DNA from: Hymenolepis diminuta
Lineage: Eukaryota; Platyhelminthes; Cestoda; Cyclophyllidea; Hymenolepididae
DNA length: 64,000 bases
Direction of reading: 5' to 3'
Assembly: GCA_900708905.1 (NCBI GenBank)
Contig: CAADRB010000011.1
Location: forward strand, 2,195,263 to 2,259,262
A program made the translations under genes and the position numbers. Positions 25,501 to 40,500 of the stretch are shown in pieces. The stretch's first letter is position 1; each line of letters begins with the position of its first letter. The notes under the pieces were generated by a model that saw only the letters and a program-made list of their open reading frames with translations, made no database searches and was not told where the DNA came from.

Positions 25501-28500
25501 GAAAAATTTTTATTTGAGCTCCCTTTACTCCAGCAATTTCTATAGAAAGATAAGTGTTTAAAAGATATAGGATAGCAATTATTCCCTGATATTTCTGACA
25601 CAGTACTTTCAAACAACAAGCATTATAATATACTGCAATTTTAATGAGAACTTTCTTTGAATATCATCAGTTTTGCTTATCAGTTTATGAAAATTGTCAA
25701 CAGATCCGTACATAACACAATTCCTTTCACTAAATAAGTCACTTAAATGGCACTAGGTTTGACATGGAGCTGCCTTAATTAAATATACGTTCACATCCAC
25801 CATAATATAATTTATCTTCATTTCCTTCATGTTAACTTCTTCCGGTCTTATTTTCGTGATTTCGAGAAACGTTAATTATTATAATCCATTTTGTTTCCTT
25901 TCTTCGCCGGATGTTTTAATGGTCAAAATTTAAGTTGTTGCAAGGTAATACTATCCCGTATGCTTGGTCTATGAATTCCACAAATAAATTTTAAATAACC
26001 TTCTAGCCTAGCTATTTTACACATTTTCTAAATATGAACAGTTTAACAAATTTTAGGCTAATCAGATTTGCAAAATTTGTCGTTCAAACCCCTTTGTAAA
26101 ACCGTAAATTAAATTTTTAATTCATTTGAATTTTTTGGAATGTTTTGAGTAGAGGGAGTGTATAATTGACTTCTCTTAGCTGAATGTATTAGTTATCAGC
26201 GTTTACTATTATGTACCGCCTTGAATTGAGATGTACACATTGAAAACTACCCAAACAATGCCCATTTGGGGCATTTTTGTATAAATAAACAAGATGACTC
26301 CAAACTGACGCTTTATTTAAGATTATTTGTTTGCTTATGGATCATTTTCAGTATCATGAAACGTGAAATTAACGCTCATTACGAGGTATTGTATTTGTAT
26401 TTCGATGCGCACACGTAAAATCGCATGAAAACTCATAGATCTTATAGGTACTATTTGTCTGGATCTAAGCATTTATTTCTGCATTTGTAAATTACCTTTT
26501 TGTACTCAAATAGTTGGTTTGTCAATGGCTGACTGACTAGTTACTTAACCATGGTCAACGCATGTGTTATTTTGCAACCAGACGAATTCAAAGTAGATAA
26601 AAATGCACTATTGACAAAATTTCGATAAAAATCGGTCTTCGCTATTGAAAACCAACATCTACTTCAATTAGCAGTAATTTGTCTTGAAATCTTAGCTCTA
26701 ACTAACAACTCTCGTAATTCTCAGCAAATGAAGTTTCTGCGGTAGAGTCCTTTATCTCAGCCAAATCCATGTAGATATCATTTATAAAATTAAGTTCTTT
26801 GTCATCTTCATTCCATCAGGGAGCTACCAGATGGCTGAATTTATAAAAGTAATCAAAATTGTTTATTTAATTATATTCAAACGTTGATAAATTAATTTTC
26901 CATTATTTCTTATAACGCAGTTTCCATAATAAAAAATTAGAAAGCATAATCCCCTTATACCCCATCGGTTGATTCCTTTTTTTGTAAAAAGTTTATTTCC
27001 AATTTCAAATGGCATTTTCATATATACTTTTAAGAATGATTTATTAAAATACTGCTCTAATATTGAAACAATACACAATTTAAATTTTACATGATTTATT
27101 TCATAATAGCGCAGTACCATCTTTAAAGTTTTCCTTTCCCATTGCAGTCAATTGAACGACACAGTCCTACATGTAACATATCAGAGTGAAAGTTTGAAAC
27201 AAAATCTTTGAATTCGAAACGAATAAAAAAATTACACTAATCAATTAATTTACAGAATTTAATCACTAAATCTGTTTCTGTTAGGCGTATTTATTCGCCT
27301 ATTTATAATTACAAATAATCACAAATTCAGTTTTCTTCCCAATAAACTGTAAATGCTTATTAAAATTAGAAATTAGAATAATTTCTGGTCAAGAAAACGC
27401 TTTTTTTATTTTCATAAAAGATTTAATTTCCGTGCGATGTTTTAGGGTGAATTACACAAATTGAGCGAATGAACGTTCAGCGTTTCTTGTGTTTGATATG
27501 AGCAAGAGAATTTTGTCCAAACATCATTTGTGAAAACGGTAGTCAAGTGGGAAATTTCATTTTATTTATTCAATAAAATATTAAGTGATAATGCACAAAA
27601 ATTTAACAGTTATTCGTAGCATGTAAGCATTCAAAAATAATGAAACACGGAAATTGTTCCTAATGGGCATTGAGAAGGGCAAAATTTTATTCTGCATCTA
27701 ATCTTTGGATTCAGTTTTTGCATACTTTACTTAATGCAAACGATTTCCATCTTCATGTTTTAATATTCAATGATCAAATCTCTGAATTTTTAACAGGTCT
27801 TCTGATTAAGTTTAGATTTTTTGATCGATTAATTTCGGTAAATGTTTCATCATAACACTTTTTGATATTTTTTTCAGTAATAGTCAAGATACTTTCGTTG
27901 TAACCCAAACTAGTGATTTTTCATATAGCGAATCCCTTGAATGCCACTATTATTACACATGCCAATACAAAGAGTTTGAAAGTTATAATTGTGGGAGTAA
28001 TTTAAATCAGTTAATAGAAAATCCAATAAGAATGAGATCAAACAGGTGCAAAAAAAGTAACGTCAAGTCATCAAAGAACCTTATCATAATAAATTTTTTG
28101 AAGCGCGTTGTTAATTTTTTTCTAGATGGGAAGTTCAAATTGCGAAGTTCAACTTTTATGACTTGTCACTGGATTGTAGCTTCTGCTTTTCTACGGTGTC
28201 AGTGTTTATTAACTGATTTTTTATCAAAGGAGATCGATATTGCCCCTTCAGTTCATTTATTTCCTTCAAAGATTGAAAAGGTAAAATAATCTTACTTGAT
28301 AAACAGCAGCACACATTTTAATGTGCCATTTACTATTCTCATTTTCAAAAGCATTGTCATCATTGCTTATTAACTCGATGAATACAATAAATTTAATATT
28401 GTTTCTAATATTTTTTTCTCAATATTTTTCTATTGTGACTTGATTGTGCTATTTAACTAACTTATTAACTTTTTGATAATTCTTTCTTAAGTGAAAACAA

Positions 28501-31500
28501 TATTATTTATTCATTCACTGAACTTAACAACTTGAACTACGCAGAAATTGCCAAAAAAGTGTGCCTTGTTACACAACGAACTTCCATCTCATATAGTCGT
28601 ACCCAAGCGTTTTTATTTATGTGTGATTCTTTTTCCAGATACGCAGTAATTCGGGAAGTAAATACCGTAATGGCAAATTATTGTATGTTCAGTTCCGTCA
28701 AAGTTCCTGCATTTTGCTTACAAGCAAGAATATATTACAACCTAATACAAACATGTTTAGCTAATACGTTCAACGGGTGCCAGTGCAAGTGACTGAAAAC
28801 TTTTTATACTATTGTATTAAGTCCATTTATTTAAAATTTGTATTGAATACAAACTAGAAAATAGGATGCATTTGTTTCAAATTCTAAAATATTAAAGAGA
28901 AAATATTCCATCATTATATTTCTGCATTTCAACATTCTTTTCTCTCTTGAAAGTTTAATATTTCGTTCCAAATGTTATATTTGGGAAAAAATTTCTTTTC
29001 ATCCCGTTGAATAGCCTTGAATTTGAAATAATTTTTGACAGTACACAACCAATAGAGTGAAGATAGAAATGGCGGCCAATTCCTCCTTCATACACGTGGT
29101 GTATCAGGCAAGAAGATTTTATGCTGACAAGTCTCAAGAACATTCAATAGTAGTTGATACTATTGCTACCACGAAATATGTAATAGGATATTTATACTAA
29201 AAATGGTAAGGGGAAGGTGACACCATTGGAATAAATTAACCGATATTGGGATTAAATGGCAGCGTGAAGCTCAAGACGTAGATGTTAGACAATAGAAAAT
29301 GATTGTTAACTTGTTTACAGACGGAAGGTTGGGTCATAGGCGTAACGAAAGGGTAGAATTAAATTAGAAATAAAATTGAACAGAGATTTCTGATAATACT
29401 GCAGAGAAGAAAATGCCACTAAACACGTGTCTCCTTTACTTTTCGCAGCTGAAAATTGAAATAAACACATAATTAGATCCTTCTATCATTTAAGATATTC
29501 TCGTTCTTTTAAGATTTTTTGCCGCATTTGTTTCGTTTTGTACAGCTTGAATGATAACAATTTTTAATTCTTAATTGTCAATCTGACTTAATGTGATTTA
29601 CCTTAGGAAAACTTAACCATCAATCTCAAAGTTCATTCAAACCGAAAGAGATACTTTTGGAGTTTTGACTTTTGGATGCCTCCATTGGGCTTTGTTAGAT
29701 TCTACTACCTTCTTTTACCTGTAAGAAGAAAAACATGAAATGATGTTGCATGGCTACTTGCTCAACTGAAGTCGACAATTGACATTCATTAAGAATGCGG
29801 CTGACAGTTGAAATATCGGATGATTTATTGCGTTCATTTCGAATTAAGGAATCATTAAATTTGTGTCACTACTTATAATCACAACAAAGTAACCAAGATA
29901 TTTTTATTCATTATCCAAATTTAAATAGGAAAGTAATTTTGTACCTCACTCACACGAACTAAACTAAGCTTATATTGTTAGCGAAAAAATAATATTGTCA
30001 TTTCTAGTGCTTTAAGCATATTACATCTCATTTTTCCATCATATGATCCTGTGAATTTCGAATACTATGAAAATGATTTCAATTATATTAGTAGTGGTAA
30101 TGTAATACTATGGTTACTCTTTCCTTGAAATTGATATATTTTACTGATTTTATAAGCTGGTATCTTAGTTGCCCTTTATCTGCTTTAAATCTTGTATCGT
30201 AATTAAAATTGATAACATAGATTTGAAATATAATGCTCCCAAAGATCCGACAACTGCTTCCTTAATTTACAAATAAATACAATAAACATGTATTATTATA
30301 TAGAATATATTCAACAAATAGAGTAATCTTGTCTATTCTAAATTTTCATTTTTGAGAAAGTAATAAATGAAATAAAATAAGTTTATGAAAATAATTTCAC
30401 AAAAAATGGGTTTCATAAAGCAAATTCATTTTCGTTTTAACAATAAATCTTCTATAAAAGTGTCAGAACTTTCTGTGTTTTCTCTCACATTTGGTGATAT
30501 TTTTTCATATCCTATCAAATTTATGGCTTAACTATTAAAAATGAAGTGTTATTTCAAAGTCTTATTTAATATCTTTGAGTTTTTACGGACTGTGGTAGTT
30601 AAGCGCAGTTGAGACTTGACGGAGAGCATGATTCTAGAAATTATTTACGAAATGGTCGCAACTGAACATTTACGCATGAATTTGAAACATTCACCAACAG
30701 TAGATCCAAATGGTGTTTCACGGCTATAAAAATTACTAGTGCTTTTCAAGACTCCAAATAATTTATTTTAACCATAGACTAGAGTCTCTTATAACATTGC
30801 CCTTCTATTCCATGTATTTAAAGGAACTTGTGAAAAGGTGGCAACTTGGAAAGCAGATAAGAGAGTGCCTTCCCTGGTGCCTTATTGGAAAATAAGGCTA
30901 AGATATTAAATTATTGTTAATGTATGTCAATTATATTTGCATAATAACCAAATCACCCCTACCCATTTAATGGGGTAGTAGACTGAGAGGAGTAGTACCC
31001 CTAGTTAAAAGTAAACGAGTACGATAGAATACTGCAGGTGAATTAATTAACGCCGATTTAAATGTAGATACCGGAAAAAATAGATATCGTCCCAGAAAAT
31101 CAGAACTACTCTACTATACAGTATTATTCAAAAATATGCATACATTCAATTTAATTTATTACTATTTTAATGAAATTCATATAACTTTATTAAAGTATTT
31201 AAATAAGCTAACATTTGTTTATCCAAGTATTAGAAACTCTATGCAAAATTCCAGAAAAACGTGGAAATGATACGTCTAATGTTGATTTCGTCATTTTTTA
31301 TTCGTTAACTAAAACCGTTTGGATACACAAACGAGACACGCATGACGATAGGGTTAAGTCACTTCACCTCAAATGGCTGTCTCAAAGGAATTTTATAATG
31401 TGGTCTGATGCTAAGAGCTCTGATACTACAGTTCATAAAAGAGGTTTTTCATATCAAATGAGTCAATATGATTAAGAAATAGTTATTATTTTAAGAAAAT

Positions 31501-34500
31501 AATCTAACAAATCTAACCGTCTTCTCGCAAAAACGGTGACATAGAGGACAAATGGCAGTTCTAAATGGAAAGCATGTATTTTTTTAATGCAAAAATATGA
31601 AATCTTGCAAATATTTTGCTAACTATTTTAACAGAATGATTTTTGAAACTAATAATTAAAAAAGTAATGACTTGAGCAATATTCCTTCCATTGAGACAAA
31701 GTGAAGCAATTTAAAAAAGATTTCGGTTTCTCATAATTTTCCTGTAATTTTTATATAAGAAGGATCTAGAAACTTCTTGATTAAATACTTTAACCTAAAT
31801 TACACGATGAAGATTATCTTTACAGTCACTATTTTAAACCAAAATGATTCAGATCAGGGTTCTCATAAGATTTCTTTTTGTTTTATTCTTTTAGGGACTG
31901 ACTCTCAGGTCTAGTGCTTCTGGTCGATGTATTATTGCGCGAATTATACATGGGGGATTAATTCACAAAATAGGTAACTTCAAATTTAATTTAAGCATCA
32001 TTTTATTAAACTTGAATACTTTTATCAGGCCAATTAAAAAGTAAACTTTAAGTTAAAATTGAAAATAAACTGGTTTCTATATGCTTAAGTTCAATTTATA
32101 TTGATCCATTTTCTAATCTTAAAAGTCATCATAAAATACCGTGACGGTTCAATTAGCATTAAATAACGTTATTCATAAGATAATTTTATTTAAATAGAAA
32201 ACTCTATTTAAAATCGATCTGATGAGCACATTATTGTCTTATTAATATTATATTTACATTATAAACATATTTATTAATCTCATAATATGTAATATGATAC
32301 TTTCACTGGCCCAAAAAAGAGAGAACACATAGCTTGACATATCTGCGCATATAATCTATTTGCTATATGCAGCTCATTTATAGAGATAATTATCATATTT
32401 AAAAATTTACCTTAGTTTAATAAATTAAAAGAAATAAAGAGACAAGAAATTTTGGAGTTAAATATTAGTAATTTGTTTTTAGTTTAATTTATGTCTGAAG
32501 CAACGGCTGCAGCTTACAATCTGAAATATTCTATTTTGGAATTCTATTCACATTCAAGAGAAGTGAAAACCATTCATCCCGAATCTAAACTAATAAAATG
32601 AGAATGTTGGATTACATTTAGCTCCTATCAGTTTTCAAGAAAAATATGTTTCAATTTTATTGATATTGTAGAGGGTCACCAGTTTGTAGTAGTAGATTGT
32701 TAACAGTAAACGGAAGAAAAAGAAAACCAGGGATTGCGTTGACCAGGTTGTATTGAACAAAACTCAGTGCAGAGTCTCAAGGGAAAATAGGGAATTGGAG
32801 GAGAAGGACTGAGCTATGGAAGAGGCGTTGGACGAGCTAGGGTCCCTTGGTATGTCGTGTGTGTGTCTGATGGAGGCTATTTATAATCGACACTTTGGGT
32901 GAGGACACGCATAAGGATATAATCGTATGCGTGCTTTAGTTGGTCGGGACGATTGTAGGAAAAGGAAGGGCCAGTTCAGACAGGACTGGCTAATAACAAG
33001 GCCGACTAAGCGGTGTCTGCTACTATCATCCGAGGTATGCTTACCTTTTCCGATCGATGAGAAATAGGCCAGGTGAGGACACATGATGTTTGTCTATGGA
33101 GTGCTTGGGTCACAGGAAAGGCTAAAAGTTTACAGACATTACTATAAGGACGAGATAATCAAATTTTGGTGATGATTAGAGAATATGTAAGATAAATATT
33201 ACGGAGNNNNNNNNNNNNNNNNNNNNNNNNNNNNNNNNNNNNNNNNNNNNNNNNNNTGATTAGAGAATATGTAAGATAAATATTACGGAGAAGAAAGATT
33301 CATCCTTCAATATAATTAACGAAAATATGAGCCAAAAAATAGAAATTTCAGAAGTTTTAATCATGAATCGCGCTAGAAACACAATAATAAGAATTTTGCA
33401 TTGAAGCAGTGGAAAATGATATTTTGATGAACTTGAGTCTGTTCAGAAGATATTATAATAAATTTAACTTATATTAATGACATTCACCTTCAAAGGTTAA
33501 CATAAAATTTCAATCATAATTAGTAATTTTTAATGACGTAAGGTAAAAGTTAAATATTATTCCTCCTCTAAAAAGCAGAAATTTTCTTTCACTTGAAATG
33601 TAAAAAGGAAATATTCTTGTTTACATGTCTTTTAAACAAAATAAGTTAAAAGATTCCTACATTAATAACTGCAAGGCACTTTCTAATAATCGATCAGAAC
33701 TATTTAACAAGATTAGTTAATAGAAAAGGGAATGCATTAACAATTAGTTCTCCTCTCAAATGACAGCTAAAGAATTATGGATGATGTAGAATTATAATTA
33801 AATATATGAAATTATGAAAACTAGTTAAAAATAGTAGAACATGTACTTTATATTGAAAAAAAGCCATTTTATATAAAATTTCCAAGAATCTTTTAAAAAT
33901 TCTCCAACATCAAAGATGCAATGAACTTTTAAACTTGGTGACTTACCTGTAAATCAATTCGTAAAATGTAAACAAATATTACCATCGCATTTGACAACCA
34001 CTTTCTCATGCAGTTGTCACTCAGGCGCCTGTGGAGCAGATTTTTAAAAGAACGAATCACTTCAAAACAATTAGATTATGAAGTGCTCCAAAACAATTGT
34101 AAATAGGAACGAGTAATAATAAATGGTTTTGGAAGTGAAAATTTGGAATTTCATAATCCGCCTTGCTTCCTTCAGTAAAATTAGGATAGAAATTTTTAAA
34201 TTCCTTTCAAAATCGCCTCTTTAATACAAACAACTTTATTTTCAGTCTTTATAATAAAAGGCGTTATTTGCAAATTTGCCCAAAATGCTACAACCATAAA
34301 TGCAATTTCTATTTCCCCTTTTAATTCATATCCTACAGATGAATTCGCAGTATTCTTGAACATCCCTATTCCCGACTACGTCCTTATTTATTAAATAACA
34401 GAGAGAAGAAATTATTTCTATTAAGCACCTGCATTTGCTTGTTCATTCAAATGATGTAAGAAATTTGGACAGAAATACAGGTATTAATAAGAACCATCTA

Positions 34501-37500
34501 ACGTTTTAGTTCGGAAACTTCAAACTTGCTGTTAAAAGTGAAAATATTTTAGGCATTTATATATTATTTATTACTATCAATTCACTCAAAAATATGCCAC
34601 TTATTTTAGGTCTTCTCCATGTGAGGGATGAAATCTTGGAAATCAATGGCAACCCCATAACTGGTCATTCCATTGAAAGTATTCAACAGTATCTGGCAAG
34701 TGTAATGTTATTTAATGTTGCATACAATAGAATGGTTAAGCAAAATCCTCTTTGCATAAATGTGCAAAAGATGATGGGATCGAGCATATCGTTGAACTAA
34801 CCTTTTAAAATTTGTGAACAACTGTTTGCTTCGATCATTGAAATTTATAATTGATAGCGTTTTGTAAAAATCAACAAATATTCCCGTATTAGTGGTATAA
34901 CTTCATTGATAACTCTCAGACCACTGATTGAAAGTAATTTGAAGCAATCTTTCTTAATTAGAGAATTGAGAATCTTCGTTTGTGGTTTATCTAATTACGA
35001 AATTTGTCTTTAGTCATAATTTTCTTATATTAAAAGTAAACAATCTTGCCAACTACCAACTACATTGAAATGGATGAATTTTTCCCCGAGCATGATGATC
35101 AACTTTCCGCTAAAGTATATTTGCGCTGCTCATAAAAAATAGTGGCCAAATGATTCAATAAACAGGTGAAAATGATTTTTAAGAGCTTCTTCATTTGAAC
35201 AAGTTTGGCAATCTAAACTGTTCTAATATGCATTTACTGAATGAAGGAACTCAAGATTTAAATTTTGAATATTCATTCAAAACTGTCTCATTTCAATTAA
35301 ACTTTAGTTTTTTAACTCAAATATCCAAGCCTCATCAACTACGATTTACGTAAGAAAATGAATTAAATGTACAACCCGGTAAAAGGATTTATTATACAAC
35401 AAACTGGTAAATGTTTTGCATTTTAGCTGTCGAAGGAGGGTACAATAGTTTTGAAAATTGCGCCTTCTCTCAAAGGGCAAAAATTTGCCTATCAGGTATT
35501 ATATATTTTTGATATATTTTTTAATGTAATTAGATAACACTTATAAATTAAAATTGATTTAAATAGAATTTCCACATTCATTTTTCCATGTGCATTTATA
35601 AATTTGTATTTAAAATTGTTTTTAAATTTTTTGTTTAAAAATGGCACTTTATTTCAGATGTATGTACGTGCAATGTTCGATTATGATCCTCGGGAAGATC
35701 CAGAACTTCCATGTCCAGAACTGGCTCAGTCCTTCAAAGTTGGCGACATCTTGGAAATCGTGGATGCATCCGATTTTTCCTGGTGGCAGGTATGAACAAC
35801 TGATACATTAAAAATGTTCTTTAATTGAATCACTATCTATAAATATCGTATTTAACTTAGGCGAGGAATTACAATGCAGAATCCTCCCTTACACCAGCTG
35901 GTTTGATCCCCAGTGCCGACTTGGAAGAATCCCGGCTCGTAAGAGCCTCTAAGGAAACTCACGCTTCTCTGATGGCTGAATCTGCCAATCCCACCAACCA
36001 TTTCGCAAGTCTGCTCAATCTCCTTGCCACAAGGCGATTTCCTCGTTCATCCACTAGTACAAGTAGCACAACAGGGAGTGGATTTATTGATAGTCTTTCG
36101 GAAAATTTTTCCCACTGGATGCCCTTCCGACGACGTAGTTCTAGTCGCCGGCGACATCGAAGTGCATCACGGCGTAGAGTAGATAGTCAGGGGATTTTGA
36201 AATGGACATCAGCACGACGAAGTCATTCCACGGAGACCTTCAGTCTAGGGCAGGATAATGATGAGGTGGACACTTTTGATGATGAGGATATGAGGAACAA
36301 TGGCAGACAAAATGGATATTTCTTTGAGGAAACCTCGAGTTTTGAAAGTACGATTCCTAGCCGAGCGTGTTCCCGATGCAACTCAAACGTACAGGTAAAT
36401 ATAATTTTTTTTCTCGCGTAAAGAAATTATTTGAAGTACATTTAGATTTTATTATGTAAATATTCGACTAAAATGTCCCTAAGTATTTATGAAGAGGTAG
36501 ATATTAATAGAAGTAAAATTAATAACAAATGGAAAATTCATAACTTGATGCATCAGGTAAGCCTTAATTTACATTTATTAAGTAATCATCTACGGTTTAA
36601 AAAGGTCCAGAACTTCAGTTTGCAAAATTTTTGAGGTTGACATGACTGTGTTAAAACTTGTCTGATTCGATCAAAGAGTATTTCTATTATTATCATTCGC
36701 TGTTTTGACGCTTTAATAGTTGGTTTCAGAACTTTATTATTTATAATCCGGCTCGTTCTTTAACTGATAATAGCCCGGATAACATGACAGGGCGGATATA
36801 GTAAATTTTATCGTAAGAAAGCAACTATACTCGGTTAACAACAAAAAGTCCCTAAACAGATAAAATAGTATTATCAAGAAACAGATGAGAATAAATTTAT
36901 TGTATGAGATACGTTTTGCATACTTTTTGCCATGTTATAAACTTAATAGAGTGGGTTTCAATGGTATTGAGTATTTATTAACCAATCTATAAAATTAAAA
37001 ATTTTTTTCTTATTTCCTTTTGTAAGACCCTAGATTTTAAACGTTTCTCTGTATTTAAACTAGGCAATATTGATTTTCGGATTGTGCTTTTTAATCATTA
37101 CCTAATTAAACATCTTTAAAAATTAAACATCTTTTGCACTGACTAGAACAAATTCTATTTTCAAGGTACTTTTTAAATGTAAGTGACATGCTGTTGCATT
37201 ATAATATAACTGGCATTTTAAAAAATCATAGTTCAAATACCTTTCAAATTTCAATTATAGAGAATTTTTATTTTAAATATCGTTTCAGAATAAATGATAT
37301 ATTTTGCGAGTGAGAGTTTCAAATTCTAAAACTAATGATAAGCGAATTTATCCTAAAAACACGTCTTTTGAAACAATTTTTTCTTCCAAAAATGGCACCG
37401 AATATGATTAATTTTAATTGGTTAATTTTGCATTCACTATTCTAGAATTTGGGAACAACTTGTACCATTTGCTGACGAAAGCACGCAGGCGATTACCTGT

Positions 37501-40500
37501 CATGTGGGGCTTAACATGCAGTCTAAATAATCTACGGATAAATGGTTTGCTCATATAATTTCAAATTACACAGCAAATAAATCCACATTGTAATATTATT
37601 GGCATTAGTATATTAACTTGCAAGTTTATTAATTTAATACCTCATTATTTTTTTCATTTGATTGAATACCAATTTGGTATACTCCCCTAAATTGAAGGTT
37701 TGGTTTAAATGTTAAATCGACAGAATGTAGATCTGCGAAATTTCTCCATGAGCGATGAAAAATTTCCCACTCTGTAAAGAAATGATCAGCATTTTTCTTG
37801 TTAATTGAATTTCTTAATTATACGAGTAAGAAATGCATTGATGTGAATATCCTCTGCTTTAAATAATTACAACTTGTTTGGCAGTAGGCAAAATCTTTCA
37901 TCTTCAACTGCACAATCTTGAGGACAGGTGGAGTGTTTTGCCCATATTAGATTAGGCTTAAAACTTTGATATCGTTTAGGAATTTGTTCTCTGGTAGAGC
38001 CCAACATACAGTCATTGCACATTTTGAATTAAGGTAAGATAATAAGCCACTCATATACTGTATCAATGATTGCTGTTTAACAATGAAGATGTGCATGCTA
38101 TGCATCCTGCCAAAGAGATTAATTTTATAAGTATAATCTGAAAGCGGTAACTGTTCACAGACTTATTACATTAAAAAATAGATAATTTGCAAAATTTTTT
38201 AAATCAGCCCCCCTGATTAATCAGAAAATTTACTGTCTTCAGAAATAGGTCTGGCAAGATCTCGAATTCATTTTAAAAAATCCTATTATCCGTCTACTTT
38301 AAATCAGATGCTTAGTGATTAATTTTTACAAACGATTAATAAACACTGGGTCCGATTTTATAAAATTCACTCATGCTAATCACGGCACGGCAAATATTAA
38401 TGAATTTATTAAAAATGTTTAATACAATAATTCAATTATTTTCAAAAAACCGAAGTTCAATCGAGTTTTCTTGTCCAGTACACAATATGTCGTTTATAAT
38501 TGAGATCAATTGACTTTCTTCTTTTGTGGGAAATGTTCATGGAAGCGAGTGCGGATGAAGTTTAAATTTAATTCTATGGGGGATTGGGAAAAAATTTTAT
38601 CGGCATTTCCTAAGTTATCAGATGTGGGAAAATAAATTTCCTGGATTCAAGAGTTTAAATAGTTGCTGTGAAGGAAAAGAAGTAAAAGAAAGTGGTCTGA
38701 CCTTTGTTGCTTAAAAGGAATTTGACTTCATGTTACAGCACGCGAAGTAATTTAAAAGTTTGGCTGCATTTTGTTTATGAAAGGGAAAAATATGCGTATT
38801 AAGATATTTCCGTTTTCATATTAAGTTGTGTCATTGAAATCTGTAAATATGGAATCCATTGATTCCCAATATTCCTTTCCTTCTAATATAATTTTTACTG
38901 TGAAAGGAACATTTAATAATCAATTACAACTTAAAATGCACATAAATAATAAAATTTTAACAAAAAAATTAATATTTGAGAAGGTCTTAAATATTGATCC
39001 CAAAAATTTGACCAATGATCCGTCATGTAATAGCTCCACTCGTCTTTTGGACTAATATTATAAAATTCTTTCTTGCTTTAAAAAATAATTGCTAATTAAA
39101 ATTGAAAGACAGTAAAAAGTAGATATTTTAATTTTTTCACATGTTAAAAGTATTAAAAACCTTGATTGTAATTTTATTCAATTATCTGCCATTCGGCATT
39201 GATGATATTTCACTGCCTCATTGGTACGATGAAAAACCCCAAAAAATTAAGAAATCTCACGTAGTTTGTATTTAAGTAATATGACCGACGATATTAAAAT
39301 GATAACGAAGTCATTCTTCGTAATTTTTTCTGATTCCCTGACTTAATATACTTGTTTTTCACATTAGTTTAATGATCACTAGTCCACAACGTATTCAGAC
39401 TGTCTATATTTCATTTAGACCTAATGTATAGTCATCATATTCACTTGCATAATTTGCAAAATATTTGAATAATTTTTCATCCACAACCGGTGAAAACTTT
39501 TTGACGGAAATGTGGAACATGTGAAATCTGAAAATTTTGGTTTCAAGCTCATCACCATTTAATTTTTGTTTTGCTATGTTTATTGTTATATCCTAATGTT
39601 TTAAACTAAATTCAATAATAAGAAGGAAAAAAGTCTAATCTTAAGCCATGTAAGGAAAGCACAATTTTGGAGTTTATTTACGAGAGGGCGCCCCTGGAAT
39701 GGCTTAATCTGCCGTCTGTTTAACTCGAAATTTACCGCAAATTCCTGTGGGGGATTAAGTTGCATTTTAGGGCTTAAATCAAGCCTCCAGATCTAACCCC
39801 ACTAAGTAAACACAAAAATGTTGCAGATTACAAATTATCAGGGAGGCCTGTTGCTGGAAGTAAGCCGCTGCTTAGTTAGGTAACTTACTGCTTATGAGAA
39901 AAATGTATTTTATGGATTGATCGCAGACACGATGAGCTGCTTATATTTCCTTCAATACCAAGGAAATAGCAGATAGTTTAACAATAAAAGTCTTTAAAAA
40001 GGGCTGTTGTAATAACTTGGGATATTGGATATATCGAGGGCAAATCGATATTTCAACTTCTTATTTTATTGCTTTTGAAATTGGGAAGATTTTTGATGTT
40101 ATAGTAAAACAAAAAGCCACAGATTGGCAGACTGAGTTTGTAAAACACTACTTTGGTAGTAAGGACCATGATAATATAGGACTTCGTCTAAGAATATTTT
40201 TCTGCGCCCGATGTTCTCACATATAAATTGATATTATTTTAAATATTTTATGGGATGACTAAAAATTAACTTCTAATAAAATTTAAGTGTTCAGGAATTT
40301 GATTATCTCCGAATGCTATTCCTGCACCTTCGCAAATTAGAATCCAGCTTAAATGAAATACACTAACATATTTAAAACATTGAATTTTAATCTGATAAAA
40401 GAACTGAAAAATAGAAGAACTTTAGCTAAATGTGCGAATGACATAAATCGAAATAGTCACTTAAGATTTCCTAAAAATACTGATTTTCAAAAAATATTGG

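Noticed and set aside
31215..31475. 86-codon plus-strand frame just upstream of the PDZ core exon
   Set aside because: It does not align to the pre-PDZ or L27 region and has no donor that joins to 31895 in phase 0. The exon at 22366-22584 fills that place.
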